A stretch of DNA of 35,046 bases from Domibacillus aminovorans. GTDB taxonomy: Bacteria > Bacillota > Bacilli > Bacillales > Domibacillaceae. The notes under the pieces were generated by a model. That model made no database searches. It was not told the DNA's origin and saw only the letters and a program-made list of their open reading frames with translations. The position numbers and the translations under genes were made by a program. Of this stretch, positions 1 through 9,656 are shown piece by piece. The stretch is from positions 1 to 35,046 of the forward strand of contig NZ_LQWY01000042.1 of the NCBI RefSeq assembly GCF_001643235.1, given 5' to 3'. Positions within the stretch are counted from its first letter, which is position 1, and the number at the start of each line of letters is the position of its first letter.

Positions 1-190
1 CCTTTTTCTCTAAATCGGAGATTTTAATTTTCATGGGAGTTCAAGAAAAGCGTACCTTTCAGCAAAAAGCCAAAGGGTACACTTTTGTGCGCAGTATTTT
101 TCTTTTCTTAGCTGGTAATGCGTAAGCCTGTTACACGGTAGTTTGCTTATACTCTACGGATCACTTTTTTGTTTTTTCCATTTTAAATTA

Positions 191-262
191 TCTGTTTATT
201 GAATCCTCGTTCCTCAATATCACGGGAATAAGATACAGTCAGCGCAATTTGTGAAGCAGCAG
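191..262 (-). pseudogene. Relic of a uvrX (Y-family DNA polymerase) gene
   Basis: About 70 bases here match 12701-12770, inside the intact uvrX gene, with only about eight differences. The minus strand still encodes a peptide reading IALTVSYSRDIEERGFNKQ, closely matching the corresponding UvrX segment, then runs into a stop. Nothing of uvrX remains on either side: the right flank is the 3' end of the sensor kinase and the left flank is unrecognised. This is a recombination or deletion scar, not a gene. Confidence 0.8.
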
Positions 263-274
263 GAAGCGTGCTGC

Positions 275-3200
275 TCAATTCCCATTCTGTACAATCGGAA
301 GGAGAAAGGACACTTTTGTTCCGCTTCCCCGAGTGCTTTGAATAGTCAGCCCTCGACCGTATAGCTGACTCAGCCGCTTATTCGTGTTATACAACCCGAT
401 GCCGCTTCGTTCAGCGCCGCTTAACACCGTTTTTATTTTCTCATGGTCCATTCCGGCTCCATCATCTTTAATAACGACTTGTATCCCATCTTTCGTTTTA
501 CTCACAAGCAAAGAAATAGTCAATAGACTGGTCCGCGCCGCCATTCCGTGCCGCACTGCGTTTTCCACTAGTGTTTGAATCGAAAGGGGTGGAACGGATG
601 CATGAAGACTGTCGTCTTCTACACTCAAGCAAATCGACAACCTCTCTCCAAAGCGCTGCTGCTCGATATATAGATAGGATTGAACAAGATTCAGTTCCGA
701 TTCAATCGTGACGGTTTCCTGCAGATTTCCTCTTTCAAAACTTTTTTGCAAATAATTACCGAACTCAAGCAGCAGTTTGGTCATTTCATCCGGATCGATT
801 TCACTTAATGCCGCAATGGTATTGAGCGTGTTGTATAAAAAATGTGGTTGCATTTGCGCCTGAAGCAGTGCGGCTTCTGTACGTGCCTGTTTTTGCAAAG
901 ACTGCTTCAGCTGAAGAAGCGCCGAAACTCTTGCCATCAGCTCTGCTTTTTCAACCGGCTTCAAGACGTAATCATTTGACCCCACTTGAAAGCCTACTTG
1001 TATATCTTCTATTTTCCCTCTTGCCGTCAATAACAGAATCGGAAGCTCTGATATGGAAAATTTCTCCCTTATTCGAGTTGTTAATTCATAGCCTGACATC
1101 CGAGGCATCATCACATCTGAAATCACCAGGCTCCATTTTTTGTCATAAAGACGCCGTAGCGCTTCTTCTCCATTTAAGCAGGATGTCACAGCATAGCCTT
1201 CCTGCTCTAACATTCGTTTCAGTATGGAGATGTTAACCGGATCATCGTCAATAAGCAAAATCGATTCCGTTACTTTGACAACAGATGGCTTTGGTATAAA
1301 AGCAGCCGGTCTTTCTTTTTTCACTTCCATTATGCTGGTTTGTCCTCTTTTCCTACTGAGCGGGAGCGAGAATGTAAAGATAGACCCTTTTCCAAGTGAA
1401 GACGAAACAGACAGCGTACCTCCATGCAGCTCAATCAACTGCGCACAAATACTTAATCCGAGCCCGATGCCGCTTCCAGTGGACTTAATGCTTGAATCAG
1501 CCTGCTCGTACGGCTGAAAAACCCGCTTTTGTATTTCTTTGTCCATCCCTATTCCGGTATCCTGAACTGAAATAAACGCCTGTCCATCCTGCTCATGCGC
1601 GGACACAGAAACAGTCCCTTTTTCTGTGAATTTCAGCGCGTTTTGAATAAAGTTAAACAAAATTTGCACCAATCTGTTTTCATCTGCATCCACCAATGGA
1701 AAAGCATCCGGTATTTGATTGTCAAAGTCAATCGGCATTCCTTCTTTTGAAAACGTCAACACGTCAAATACATACTCGACAAGGCTGTAAAGAGCGACCG
1801 GCTGCTTTGTCAAATGAATATGCCCTTCTTTCAGCGCGGAAATATCTGTTAAATCCTGAAGGGTGTAAGACATTTTTCGGGCAACCGACTCCATCATCTG
1901 TACCTGGCATTTTGTTTCTTCGGGCAACGGATTGCTTAAAAGTGACTGCGCAATGTTCATCATCGCATGAAGAGGATTGCGCAGCTCATGAGATGTATTC
2001 GCTAAAAAATCATCTTTCGTTTTATCCGCGCGCTGCAGTTTTTCATTCAGCTGCGTTTTTTCTTCAGCTGTATGATAAAAGCGCTTAAACCAAAACAGTG
2101 CAAAGCAGATAACCCCAATGAGTAAATCAAAAGGGTAGTACGGCACCGCCATTCCCGAGACAAAATGTTTTATTACACCCCATAATGTGCTGGATGAAAC
2201 GGCAATCACAGTAAAGATAAGGTAAACTGCATACGGCTCTTTGCGAGAAAGCATTTTATAAAAAAGAAACGGGAAAAGAAATGTCGGCACGAGCATAACG
2301 AGACTAAAGATGACTGTCCCGAATCGATAAAAATCCTGATACGAAAAAACAACCAGGCTACCGATATAAGCGGCCGCAAACAGCTGAAACACCCGGAAGG
2401 TTTTATTGAACTGGTCCGGCACCAATGATTTTAAAAAATAAAAACTAGAAATGGATGCACAGGAATACAAAAGATAAATTAATTTCAGCCACGTCTCAAA
2501 ACCAATATCGGGAACCACAAACCGAATCAGCTGGTCATCATCGATCAATATTGAAAAAGACATGCAAAAAACAGCAGCCGCAAACAGAAGCAAATTTCTC
2601 TTTTTGAAAACTAATATATATAGAATGACTAAATAAATTCCGTGAAAAAACAGAACTGCAAAAGCGATCAGCTGCATGGACATCGTGATTTGTTCATGCT
2701 GCTTAACAGCCTCTCTTGTTCCAAAATACACAGCATTCGAAATACCGCCTGATCGTGGAAAGTGGAAATTAGACACATGAATGACTAGATCAATCCTACC
2801 GTCCACGGCCTTGGCATTCACAGAAAAAGGAGCATTTTTTGGATTGGAGGAGGATTCATTCGTGCCAAGACGGCCCACTTCTTTTACCATCTGTCCATTT
2901 ACAAACACACGGGAAGCAGAATCAATTCCCATAAACCGAATTCTGTATGTTTCCCGCTCATTTTGACCGGTTAAAATGCGCAAATGAAACGTCCCGTACC
3001 CATATGGGTCTCCATGCTCATTTCGAATCTTTTCCCTCCAGTCAGACGGCACACGAAGCCACTTGGCTTTTTTTAGTGACAGGTCATTTGGGCCCACTAG
3101 CTGCTCTGGATAAAAAGCCCACTCTCCATCCAGAAGCACGGGCCTTTCCGATAAGTCTGTTTTTGCAGCATCTACCACTCCTTTTTCTGCTTTCGGCATA

Positions 3201-3295
3201 TCGGGATGGTTATAGGCATACAGCCAGGCAAATCGAAATCCTGTCAAGATCATTACAAAACAGAGGACAACCAGCCATACTTTTTGTTTTTCCAT
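275..3295 (-). CDS. Hybrid sensor histidine kinase with 7TMR-DISM sensor and two kinase modules
   Basis: A 1006-residue membrane sensor kinase. Order of parts: TM segment at about 7-27; extracellular jelly-roll domain at about 35-200 (7TMR-DISMED2-like, resembling the sugar-binding domain of beta-galactosidases); seven-TM block at about 205-405; HisKA with phospho-accepting H in the NTSHELRNPLH motif; HATPase with N box, DTGIGM and GIGLGLSIC; receiver at about 680-795 with IDDD, SDVMMP (acceptor D) and LKPV; then a second, LytS-type kinase with QPHFLYNTLNTI and an HATPase with VENAVRHG and GIGLYNTNKRL. It presumably senses an extracellular, possibly carbohydrate, ligand and signals to the divergent regulator at 3717. 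The start overlaps the stop of a small leader ORF (TAATG); the ribosome site of the kinase itself is weak. G+C is visibly higher than in the rest of the window. The 3' flank abuts a uvrX relic, so its natural terminator may be lost. Confidence 0.92.
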   Translation of the reverse strand: MEKQKVWLVVLCFVMILTGFRFAWLYAYNHPDMPKAEKGVVDAAKTDLSERPVLLDGEWAFYPEQLVGPNDLSLKKAKWLRVPSDWREKIRNEHGDPYGYGTFHLRILTGQNERETYRIRFMGIDSASRVFVNGQMVKEVGRLGTNESSSNPKNAPFSVNAKAVDGRIDLVIHVSNFHFPRSGGISNAVYFGTREAVKQHEQITMSMQLIAFAVLFFHGIYLVILYILVFKKRNLLLFAAAVFCMSFSILIDDDQLIRFVVPDIGFETWLKLIYLLYSCASISSFYFLKSLVPDQFNKTFRVFQLFAAAYIGSLVVFSYQDFYRFGTVIFSLVMLVPTFLFPFLFYKMLSRKEPYAVYLIFTVIAVSSSTLWGVIKHFVSGMAVPYYPFDLLIGVICFALFWFKRFYHTAEEKTQLNEKLQRADKTKDDFLANTSHELRNPLHAMMNIAQSLLSNPLPEETKCQVQMMESVARKMSYTLQDLTDISALKEGHIHLTKQPVALYSLVEYVFDVLTFSKEGMPIDFDNQIPDAFPLVDADENRLVQILFNFIQNALKFTEKGTVSVSAHEQDGQAFISVQDTGIGMDKEIQKRVFQPYEQADSSIKSTGSGIGLGLSICAQLIELHGGTLSVSSSLGKGSIFTFSLPLSRKRGQTSIMEVKKERPAAFIPKPSVVKVTESILLIDDDPVNISILKRMLEQEGYAVTSCLNGEEALRRLYDKKWSLVISDVMMPRMSGYELTTRIREKFSISELPILLLTARGKIEDIQVGFQVGSNDYVLKPVEKAELMARVSALLQLKQSLQKQARTEAALLQAQMQPHFLYNTLNTIAALSEIDPDEMTKLLLEFGNYLQKSFERGNLQETVTIESELNLVQSYLYIEQQRFGERLSICLSVEDDSLHASVPPLSIQTLVENAVRHGMAARTSLLTISLLVSKTKDGIQVVIKDDGAGMDHEKIKTVLSGAERSGIGLYNTNKRLSQLYGRGLTIQSTRGSGTKVSFLLPIVQNGN

Positions 3296-3369
3296 TATTC
3301 TGGATGCCCTACTACAACAAGTTTCATCTGTTTTTCTTTTACATACGCTAAAACCGTCATTAGCTTCAT
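3295..3369 (-). CDS. Possible 24-aa leader peptide of the sensor kinase
   Basis: A short ORF starting MKLMTVLAYVKEKQMK ends with TAA overlapping the kinase ATG (TAATG), an arrangement suited to translational coupling. A purine-rich ribosome site (GGGAGAG, with AAAAGGA closer in) precedes it, and a TATAAT hexamer lies upstream on the minus strand at 3409-3414. The kinase has no good ribosome site of its own, which makes coupling plausible. The peptide matches no family I recognise. It could equally be untranslated leader sequence. Confidence 0.4.
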   Translation of the reverse strand: MKLMTVLAYVKEKQMKLVVVGHPE

Positions 3370-3659
3370 TCCTTTTATTCTCTCCCTCATGTGATCATAA
3401 GCGTTTCCATTATAGTACAGATGCAAACGAAATACAGAATATCAAATTATTTTAACTTTATCATTCTACTCTTACAAAATACTTATCAAAACAAAAAGCG
3501 CCTTCTAATACAGACGCAAATAGAACTACTTTTTTGTTTAATAAAAAATAGTATTAAAATATATACTATGATTAATGAAGCTACCTCTTTCGCGAATATT
3601 CATTAAAAATGCATAAAATCTTTACAATTATAACAATTCTTTTCCATTGTGACTACTAC

Positions 3660-3668
3660 TGTTATAAT
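3660..3668 (+). promoter_or_regulatory. Extended -10 promoter for the response regulator
   Basis: The sequence TGTTATAAT is a perfect extended -10 (TGnTATAAT). The -35 region is weak (TTTTCC), as is common with extended -10 promoters. Transcription would start near 3675, giving a leader of about 40 nt before the ATG at 3717. The rest of the 421-bp divergent region is AT-rich with no further gene apart from the kinase leader ORF. Confidence 0.55.
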
Positions 3669-3716
3669 GAAAATAAACTTAGGTCAATTGGATTACGAGC
3701 GAAAGAAGGTTTTCAC

Positions 3717-4862
3717 ATGCTACAGGCTATTTTAGTTGATGATGAATCATTGTCTTTGCAACTTCTAAAAAAAAAATTAGCGAATGTCGGCGGTGTAGAG
3801 GTAATCGGGGCATTTTCAAACGTAGAATCTGTTTTACAAGAAATAAAGAATCTCGATTTTCAAGTAGCCTTTTTGGATATCGAAATGGCAGGTATAAGCG
3901 GATTGGAACTAGCAGAAATCATTTTGGACCGGAACAGCAACATCCATATTGTGTTTATAACAGCTTACAGAGATTACGCTATTCAAGCATTTGAATTGGA
4001 TTCTCTTGACTATTTACTAAAGCCAGTAATGGAAAGCCGCCTCGAAAAAACCATTGCACGGCTAAAGATGCAAGTAGAAAAGGAAATAAAAGAACAACAA
4101 TTGCAAGAAAAGTCAGCTCCATCATCGATCAAAGTCATCTGCTTCAATGAATTTAGAGTGTACGCTGGAGACGAACTTGTAAAATGGAAAACAGCAAAAG
4201 CGAAAGAGTTGTTCGCCTTTTTCATTATGCACCTTCATACATATGTAAATCGGGATACGATTATCGATCTACTTTGGCCAGATTATGATTATAAAAAAGC
4301 AAAGATCCAACTTCATACGAATCTTTCTTACTTACGTAAAAGCCTTGAGTCCATGGGATACAAGCAAGCGCTTACGTTTTCTAATCAAAGTTACTCCTTA
4401 ACGATGGACTATTTTTATTGCGACGCGATGGAGATGGAACGAATTATAGATGACCATTCGAAAATAGATGAAGACAATATAGCTGAAATGGAAAAAATTA
4501 TCCCTTTGTATATTGGTGATTATATGGAAAAGAATTCTTTTGAATGGGCTTATTCAAAAGCACAGGTACTCAAGGATAAATGGTTGCAACAGCTCCAAAA
4601 AATGACCGATTACTATACAGAAAGCAATGAATACGATAAAAAGAGACAGTGTCTGCACATGATACTAAAATATAATCCGTATTCTGAACATGTGTTGCAA
4701 CAGCTGATGATTCATTATATAGAAGAAGGTAATCGCGTGGACGCGATACAACTCTATCAAGACTTTGTAGCACTGTTATATCAAGACCTCGGAATTGAAC
4801 CCGGGATCGCAACGAAGCGTTTATACGAATCGATACAGAATGCAGGGGGGATTCTCACTTGA
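3717..4862 (+). CDS. Response regulator: receiver, winged helix and BTAD domains
   Basis: A 381-residue cytoplasmic regulator. The receiver (about 1-118) has VDDE, the phospho-accepting D in FLDIEM, ITAY and LLKPV. An OmpR/PhoB-type winged helix follows (about 135-225, with NRDTIIDLLWPD and HTNLSYLRKSL). A bacterial transcriptional activation (BTAD) TPR-like domain fills about 230-375, ending with a QDLGIEPG motif typical of SARP-like proteins. The start is placed at the ATG with an upstream AGAAGG rather than the in-frame ATG 108 bases earlier, which would add a non-conserved tail. It is divergent from the hybrid kinase, its likely partner. The exopolysaccharide operon on the far side is a possible target, which is inference from position only. 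Confidence 0.9.
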   Translation: MLQAILVDDESLSLQLLKKKLANVGGVEVIGAFSNVESVLQEIKNLDFQVAFLDIEMAGISGLELAEIILDRNSNIHIVFITAYRDYAIQAFELDSLDYLLKPVMESRLEKTIARLKMQVEKEIKEQQLQEKSAPSSIKVICFNEFRVYAGDELVKWKTAKAKELFAFFIMHLHTYVNRDTIIDLLWPDYDYKKAKIQLHTNLSYLRKSLESMGYKQALTFSNQSYSLTMDYFYCDAMEMERIIDDHSKIDEDNIAEMEKIIPLYIGDYMEKNSFEWAYSKAQVLKDKWLQQLQKMTDYYTESNEYDKKRQCLHMILKYNPYSEHVLQQLMIHYIEEGNRVDAIQLYQDFVALLYQDLGIEPGIATKRLYESIQNAGGILT

Positions 4863-4943
4863 TTATTTGATCAAGTGAAACTTCATTCAGTGGGGCTCAC
4901 TGCCCATTAATGCAAGGATACACTCTATAAATCCTAGATATAC

Positions 4944-4981
4944 AAACGAGCCAGCTCCTTTTCACAAGATCTGGCTCGTTT
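4944..4981. terminator. Hairpin between convergent regulator and glycosidase genes
   Basis: The arms AAACGAGCCAG and CTGGCTCGTTT are perfectly complementary, with a 16-nt loop. It lies between the 3' ends of two convergent genes, so it probably terminates both directions, although the T tract is short. Confidence 0.6.
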
Positions 4982-5018
4982 AGAACTAGACTAGTTTTGG
5001 TATGATAAAATAAACAGT

Positions 5019-8000
5019 TTATTTTGAGGTAAATGCCTTTTTCACGATGTAATAGGATTCTTTTAATCGTTCTTCAGACTTAGGTAGATCCCATGTATCC
5101 CATGAATAAAGCTCCATATTTGGCAGTTTTCCTTTATTCAGTGCAGGCAATGAATCAATTACTTTCCCATCAGATTGTATAAAGAGCAGACCGGCTTTAA
5201 TTCCTTCTATTTTTGTACTCGCATCCAATCCACGTTTATAAATATTTGACATCGCTTCTCGTTGACTCGGATCTTTCACATTTAACAGCAGCCAAGGAAT
5301 GCGTACTTCGATTGTTCCAGATTCTTCATTCACAAAATAATCTGCAAGAGAATCGTATTCTGATGAAGCAGGATTTGCATTACCAAGCCGCAGCTTGCCT
5401 GTTTCATAGTAGCTAAACGGAATCTTTTTGTTTTCTTTCGGAATGTATTGCTCTCTATTCAATGCAAGGTTTATCTGATGAAAGGAACCACTGTTATTTA
5501 CCGGTTCAGATGGTTGCGGTTTAATCATCTTTAAATCATGCCCATAATGATAAACAAAAGAATCATAGTATGCATCAACAAGTACACGTGACTGATTAGG
5601 GCCTTTCAAGTTAATCATGAAATCAATACCATTTTGAAAGGAAACATCTTTTATCGTATCAGATGTATGGTTTCCTTGATCTGGCACCGTGTCAAGTACA
5701 ATGATGGGATACCCATTTTTCACATCATTCATATTGATTCGGAAATACAAGTATCGTTCGTCATAATCCATATACAACTTTTGCAGATTTCCATTTTTTT
5801 TCGTGTACAGAGGAGATACTTGATTCCAATCACTACTCTTTCCGTCAACTTTAATTTTATTGCGATCAAAGCTAAGCAGGCCAAATTGCTGCTCATTCGT
5901 CTGAGTATTAGACCAAAAAGGACGACGATCTGGATTATCATAATCCATCGTATTCCACGTTCTCTTGAACCATTCATCCTGCCATGTAAAGATTAATCCA
6001 CCTAGTAGACCTTCATGCATGATATCTTCATACAGCCTCACAATAATGTCGCCCTGTTCTTTTTCAGATAAAAACCCTTGATTCCAGCCAAATGGATTTT
6101 CATGTGTCAATCCCCGTGATGCCGGTACTCCAAATTCGGCAATCAAAACAGGCATACTATGTGCTTTATGCAGATCTTTTAAATAAGCAGCATAATTATT
6201 AAAATCACCTCGATGGTCAACATATTTCTGATAATCTGCTTCATAATTTAAAAAGTCAGGATAATAGGGATACACATGATAAGAAGCAAATTGATTCGTT
6301 TTTTTCAGCGCACCTTTCGTCTGAATCATATTCGGATTGACACTAACAAGATCTTCCACATCATTTGGTTCAGATGGATGAGTCAATAAATCCGTTGTAA
6401 CCCAATTTGTAAAGCTGACGGGACGTATCCAGTTATATTGATCGATTTCATAACTGACAAGCACATCAAGCTGTGCAGCGAGCCAATATTCAAAAGGATC
6501 TCCTTTAACGGTTTGAAAGTATGTTCCATCATAATCCCCTTTATTTTTGTGGCTATCATTCGTATTTTGTACCATAGATGGATCCCATTCAGTTCCCATG
6601 ATCCATCCGATTACATATGGAGAAATGTCTGCTCGATATGTTCCACCGGCATGACCAGCTCGTGGTCTAATAACAGCATTTCCATGTATAACATCAACGA
6701 TCCGCTTCATCTCCGCTTGAAATTCTATCGTATTTTTCTCGTGAAACGCATCGAGTGTATCAAGAAGAGATCCTTCATCAATCCAGATACCGTGAAAAAC
6801 ATAAATCGGTTGATCATGCTCCTCATTATAACGCTTCAATGCGTTATAAAACCCGGGTGGATGAAGTGTATAGATGCGAATAGAATTCGATCCCATTTCA
6901 CCAATAGATTTAAACCAACGATAATATTCTTCTTCTGTTATCGCCGCCTCACCAGGAAATGTTTCGGGTTTTGCCATCCCAATATTGACACCTTTTATTT
7001 TTAATTTTTCCCATTTATCATTGACGAGCACTTCAAACGAATCATTCATGACTCTTGTCGTGTAAGAGGCCTCCCCTTCTTTCTTAGGGATGACTTTTTC
7101 TGTTTCCTTGAAATCCTTATTGAGGTCTTCCAAAATCGTCTTCATCATCGGTACATACGTATTCCAATAGAAAGACTCATTTGAATACAAGTTCATCATT
7201 TTTTGGAGCTGACTAAGTCCTTTCATTTGATAAAAAACAGGTGTAGTCGAAATATCATTAAAATCTCCAGCAAAATAATAGCTTCTTGCATTCTTATGTT
7301 GTGTTTCAATGACACCAGCAAATGTTAATGGAATGCCTTTCTCTATTAGTTCTTGTTTCCCTGATTTAGTTAAATCCCAGTTATAATTCGCTAACACGTC
7401 CGCTTTATTTTTAGCCGTAACGATATCAAACCAGTAGTGATAATCAGCACTTGTCTTCAGTCCAAACCGTGTTGTTCCTTTTTTGGTGAAGTTCAATTGA
7501 ATTCCATTACCATCAAAATGTTTGTCTTCTTCCAAAACAACCACTTCATTGCTTACATCATTGACCAATATAAAGCCAGGTCCTTTGTAGCTCCAACTGT
7601 CTTTATAATCTTCTACAATCCATTGTGGAATTTCGTTATTTCGTTCAAGGTCGAGTTCATCAAAGAAGCGTCCCATCCATCCTGACCACTCTAACCCTAG
7701 AGTATCACTCATGCTTTGCCGCACGTTTTCATCTGTGGGAGATGCGAGTGCATTGAATTCCGCGATAAAAGTACTTCTCTTTTCCTGTTGCAAACGATCC
7801 TTAATCGCCTGCCATTCAGACTTTTCTAATCCTCCGTAGATAAGAGATGACCTTGCGCCTTCTCGTTTCTTGTCAATCCAGGGAAGATCTTCTTTATAAA
7901 CGCCATACGTATCAGCCAAATAAATGACATCCATTTTGTCGTATGAATCAAGAAGCCGATTTATTTGATACGATTGATCTTCTTCATTCGGAACAAATCC

Positions 8001-8222
8001 ATTGAAATCCACAGCTGCTTTATACGATTGTCCATTTTGTTTAACATAACCAAAATGATTGAGCACCCAAGTAATTCCTAAATGCTCTCGAAACGATTCA
8101 TTCGGAACCGTTTTATCAATAATTGCTATTTGCAGTTCTTGTTTATCATCCAAAAACCAAAACAATATGGGAAGTAACAAGACAATCATAATCAAACCAG
8201 TGATACTGAGTATACGTTTCAT
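5019..8222 (-). CDS. Membrane-anchored TIM-barrel glycosidase-like protein of an exopolysaccharide operon
   Basis: A 1067-residue protein starting MKRILSITG with one N-terminal TM anchor (about 5-25), so the bulk is outside the cell. Residues about 30-180 look like a glutamine-amidotransferase/ThuA-like Rossmann domain. The centre (about 400-770) is a clan GH-A type TIM barrel: a GTEWDP segment could hold the acid/base Glu, and LIAEFG the nucleophile Glu, followed by TWQDEW. The C-terminal 270 residues contain a family-9-like carbohydrate-binding fold (VDGKSSDWNQV, DERYLYFRIN). The start is set by an ATGA overlap with the glycosyltransferase gene; a longer upstream start would run into that gene. 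It is the last gene of the operon and probably trims or releases the exported polysaccharide. The exact GH family is not recognised. Confidence 0.75.
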   Translation of the reverse strand: MKRILSITGLIMIVLLLPILFWFLDDKQELQIAIIDKTVPNESFREHLGITWVLNHFGYVKQNGQSYKAAVDFNGFVPNEEDQSYQINRLLDSYDKMDVIYLADTYGVYKEDLPWIDKKREGARSSLIYGGLEKSEWQAIKDRLQQEKRSTFIAEFNALASPTDENVRQSMSDTLGLEWSGWMGRFFDELDLERNNEIPQWIVEDYKDSWSYKGPGFILVNDVSNEVVVLEEDKHFDGNGIQLNFTKKGTTRFGLKTSADYHYWFDIVTAKNKADVLANYNWDLTKSGKQELIEKGIPLTFAGVIETQHKNARSYYFAGDFNDISTTPVFYQMKGLSQLQKMMNLYSNESFYWNTYVPMMKTILEDLNKDFKETEKVIPKKEGEASYTTRVMNDSFEVLVNDKWEKLKIKGVNIGMAKPETFPGEAAITEEEYYRWFKSIGEMGSNSIRIYTLHPPGFYNALKRYNEEHDQPIYVFHGIWIDEGSLLDTLDAFHEKNTIEFQAEMKRIVDVIHGNAVIRPRAGHAGGTYRADISPYVIGWIMGTEWDPSMVQNTNDSHKNKGDYDGTYFQTVKGDPFEYWLAAQLDVLVSYEIDQYNWIRPVSFTNWVTTDLLTHPSEPNDVEDLVSVNPNMIQTKGALKKTNQFASYHVYPYYPDFLNYEADYQKYVDHRGDFNNYAAYLKDLHKAHSMPVLIAEFGVPASRGLTHENPFGWNQGFLSEKEQGDIIVRLYEDIMHEGLLGGLIFTWQDEWFKRTWNTMDYDNPDRRPFWSNTQTNEQQFGLLSFDRNKIKVDGKSSDWNQVSPLYTKKNGNLQKLYMDYDERYLYFRINMNDVKNGYPIIVLDTVPDQGNHTSDTIKDVSFQNGIDFMINLKGPNQSRVLVDAYYDSFVYHYGHDLKMIKPQPSEPVNNSGSFHQINLALNREQYIPKENKKIPFSYYETGKLRLGNANPASSEYDSLADYFVNEESGTIEVRIPWLLLNVKDPSQREAMSNIYKRGLDASTKIEGIKAGLLFIQSDGKVIDSLPALNKGKLPNMELYSWDTWDLPKSEERLKESYYIVKKAFTSK

Positions 8223-9646
8223 TCTTCTAACCCTTTCCTTGATAACCCTTTTCGTTCCATATGACCCCATTCACTACGTTTTAGAAAAAACTGTAAAATT
8301 CCTTCACATCTCCAAAAAATAGTTAACGGTCTATACCAAAATACTTCAGTAAACGAATACATAAACAGACGGATGAGGTCAGTGATTTTAGGGTATGTTT
8401 TCAATGCCCATGCTTCAAATAACACAGATATCATCGAGAAAACGGAGCCATACAAAATAAAAAGAAAGGCCAGTATAATAGCAAATTCAAAGTAAATGCC
8501 ACCAGTAAAAAATGCGAACACAATGTAGGTATAGCCACCTAATTCAATAAGTGGTCCTAAACACTCAATGAGCCAAAAGTAAGGAAATGATATCATTCCG
8601 ACAGCACCGTATTTCGGATTCAACGTCATCTTTCTATGCTTCCATAAGCTTTCTAATAATCCTCGGTGCCATCTCGTCCGCTGACGCCGCAAATCTTTTA
8701 TGTTTTCGGGTGCTTCTGTCCAGCAGACAGGATCTGGAACGAATACGATTCGATTACTAGACTTCTTCTGTTCCTTCATCATCCGGTGAAGTCGCACGAC
8801 CAACTCCATATCTTCTCCAACGGTATTCTTTTCGTATCCACCAGCTTCAATCACCCACTTTTTTGAAAACACACTGAATGCGCCAGATATAATGAGCACC
8901 ATATTATGTTTACTAAGGGCAACTCTCCCCACAAGAAAAGCTCGTAAATATTCAATCACCTGCATGATGACAAGTGATTTTTCAGAAAGTGAGACGCTCA
9001 TAATGCTGCCCATTTGAATATCTGTTCCATTGGCGATACGAATGCTTCCACCGGAGGCAACTACTTCTTCATTAGACGTAATTATCGGCTTCATCACTTT
9101 TAATAATGACGTTGATTCTAAAATAGAATCTCCATCAATGGAACAAAAGTAAGGATATTTTGATAGATTTATACCGGCATTTAAAGCATCTGCTTTGCCA
9201 CCATTCTGTTTAGTTATGAATAGCAAATTTGGATGAATCGCTGATCTATACACAGCGGTTACAGGTTTTGTATCCAATTGCTGACGAATTACTTTTTGAA
9301 CGGGCTCCATTTGAAAATGGGCAATCATTTTATCTTGTGTTTTGTCAGAAGAACCATCATTTACTACGATTACTTCCATTTGTGGATAGCTTAGACTGAG
9401 TAAGGAATGTACACTATCTAAAATGCCTGCCTCTTCGTTATATGCAGGCACAATGATCGAGACCGGCTTCACGTATGTAATGTCTGAAAGCTCTTCATTT
9501 GACTCATGTTTATCCAATTTATATTCTTTCCTTAACTGCAAAAGAGCATAGAGAAACATCATACTATATGAGAAAATGACTAATAGCATGTAAATAAAAA
9601 TTATGCCACCAAAAAACAGCAACAAATAGGATGTGAATGTAGACAT
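8219..9646 (-). CDS. Family 2 processive glycosyltransferase (polysaccharide synthase)
   Basis: A 475-residue membrane glycosyltransferase of the cellulose/poly-GlcNAc synthase type. It has an N-terminal TM at about 5-30, then the GT2 core with VPAYNEE, VVNDGSSDKT, the SIDGDS metal-binding DxD, GEDMEL (catalytic-base region) and QRTRWHRG (the QxxRW acceptor motif of processive enzymes). Three or four C-terminal TM segments form the export pore. The ATG at 9646 is preferred over the TTG at 9670 because AGGGGTGAT stands 9 nt upstream of it. It overlaps the glycosidase gene by ATGA. It likely polymerises and exports an exopolysaccharide; the sugar cannot be told from sequence alone. Confidence 0.9.
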   Translation of the reverse strand: MSTFTSYLLLFFGGIIFIYMLLVIFSYSMMFLYALLQLRKEYKLDKHESNEELSDITYVKPVSIIVPAYNEEAGILDSVHSLLSLSYPQMEVIVVNDGSSDKTQDKMIAHFQMEPVQKVIRQQLDTKPVTAVYRSAIHPNLLFITKQNGGKADALNAGINLSKYPYFCSIDGDSILESTSLLKVMKPIITSNEEVVASGGSIRIANGTDIQMGSIMSVSLSEKSLVIMQVIEYLRAFLVGRVALSKHNMVLIISGAFSVFSKKWVIEAGGYEKNTVGEDMELVVRLHRMMKEQKKSSNRIVFVPDPVCWTEAPENIKDLRRQRTRWHRGLLESLWKHRKMTLNPKYGAVGMISFPYFWLIECLGPLIELGGYTYIVFAFFTGGIYFEFAIILAFLFILYGSVFSMISVLFEAWALKTYPKITDLIRLFMYSFTEVFWYRPLTIFWRCEGILQFFLKRSEWGHMERKGLSRKGLEE

Positions 9647-9656
9647 ATAGATCGAA

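Noticed and set aside
1-190. A gene or IS end at the left edge
   Set aside because: Only an imperfect inverted repeat (GTACCTTT...AAAGGGTAC) was seen, with no ORF or known terminus.
844-2088. Plus-strand ORFs opposite the sensor kinase
   Set aside because: They lie entirely within the conserved kinase gene, have no ribosome sites and no recognisable domains.
3609-3716. 36-residue N-terminal extension of the response regulator
   Set aside because: No ribosome site at the earlier ATG, and the predicted promoter -10 lies inside the extension.
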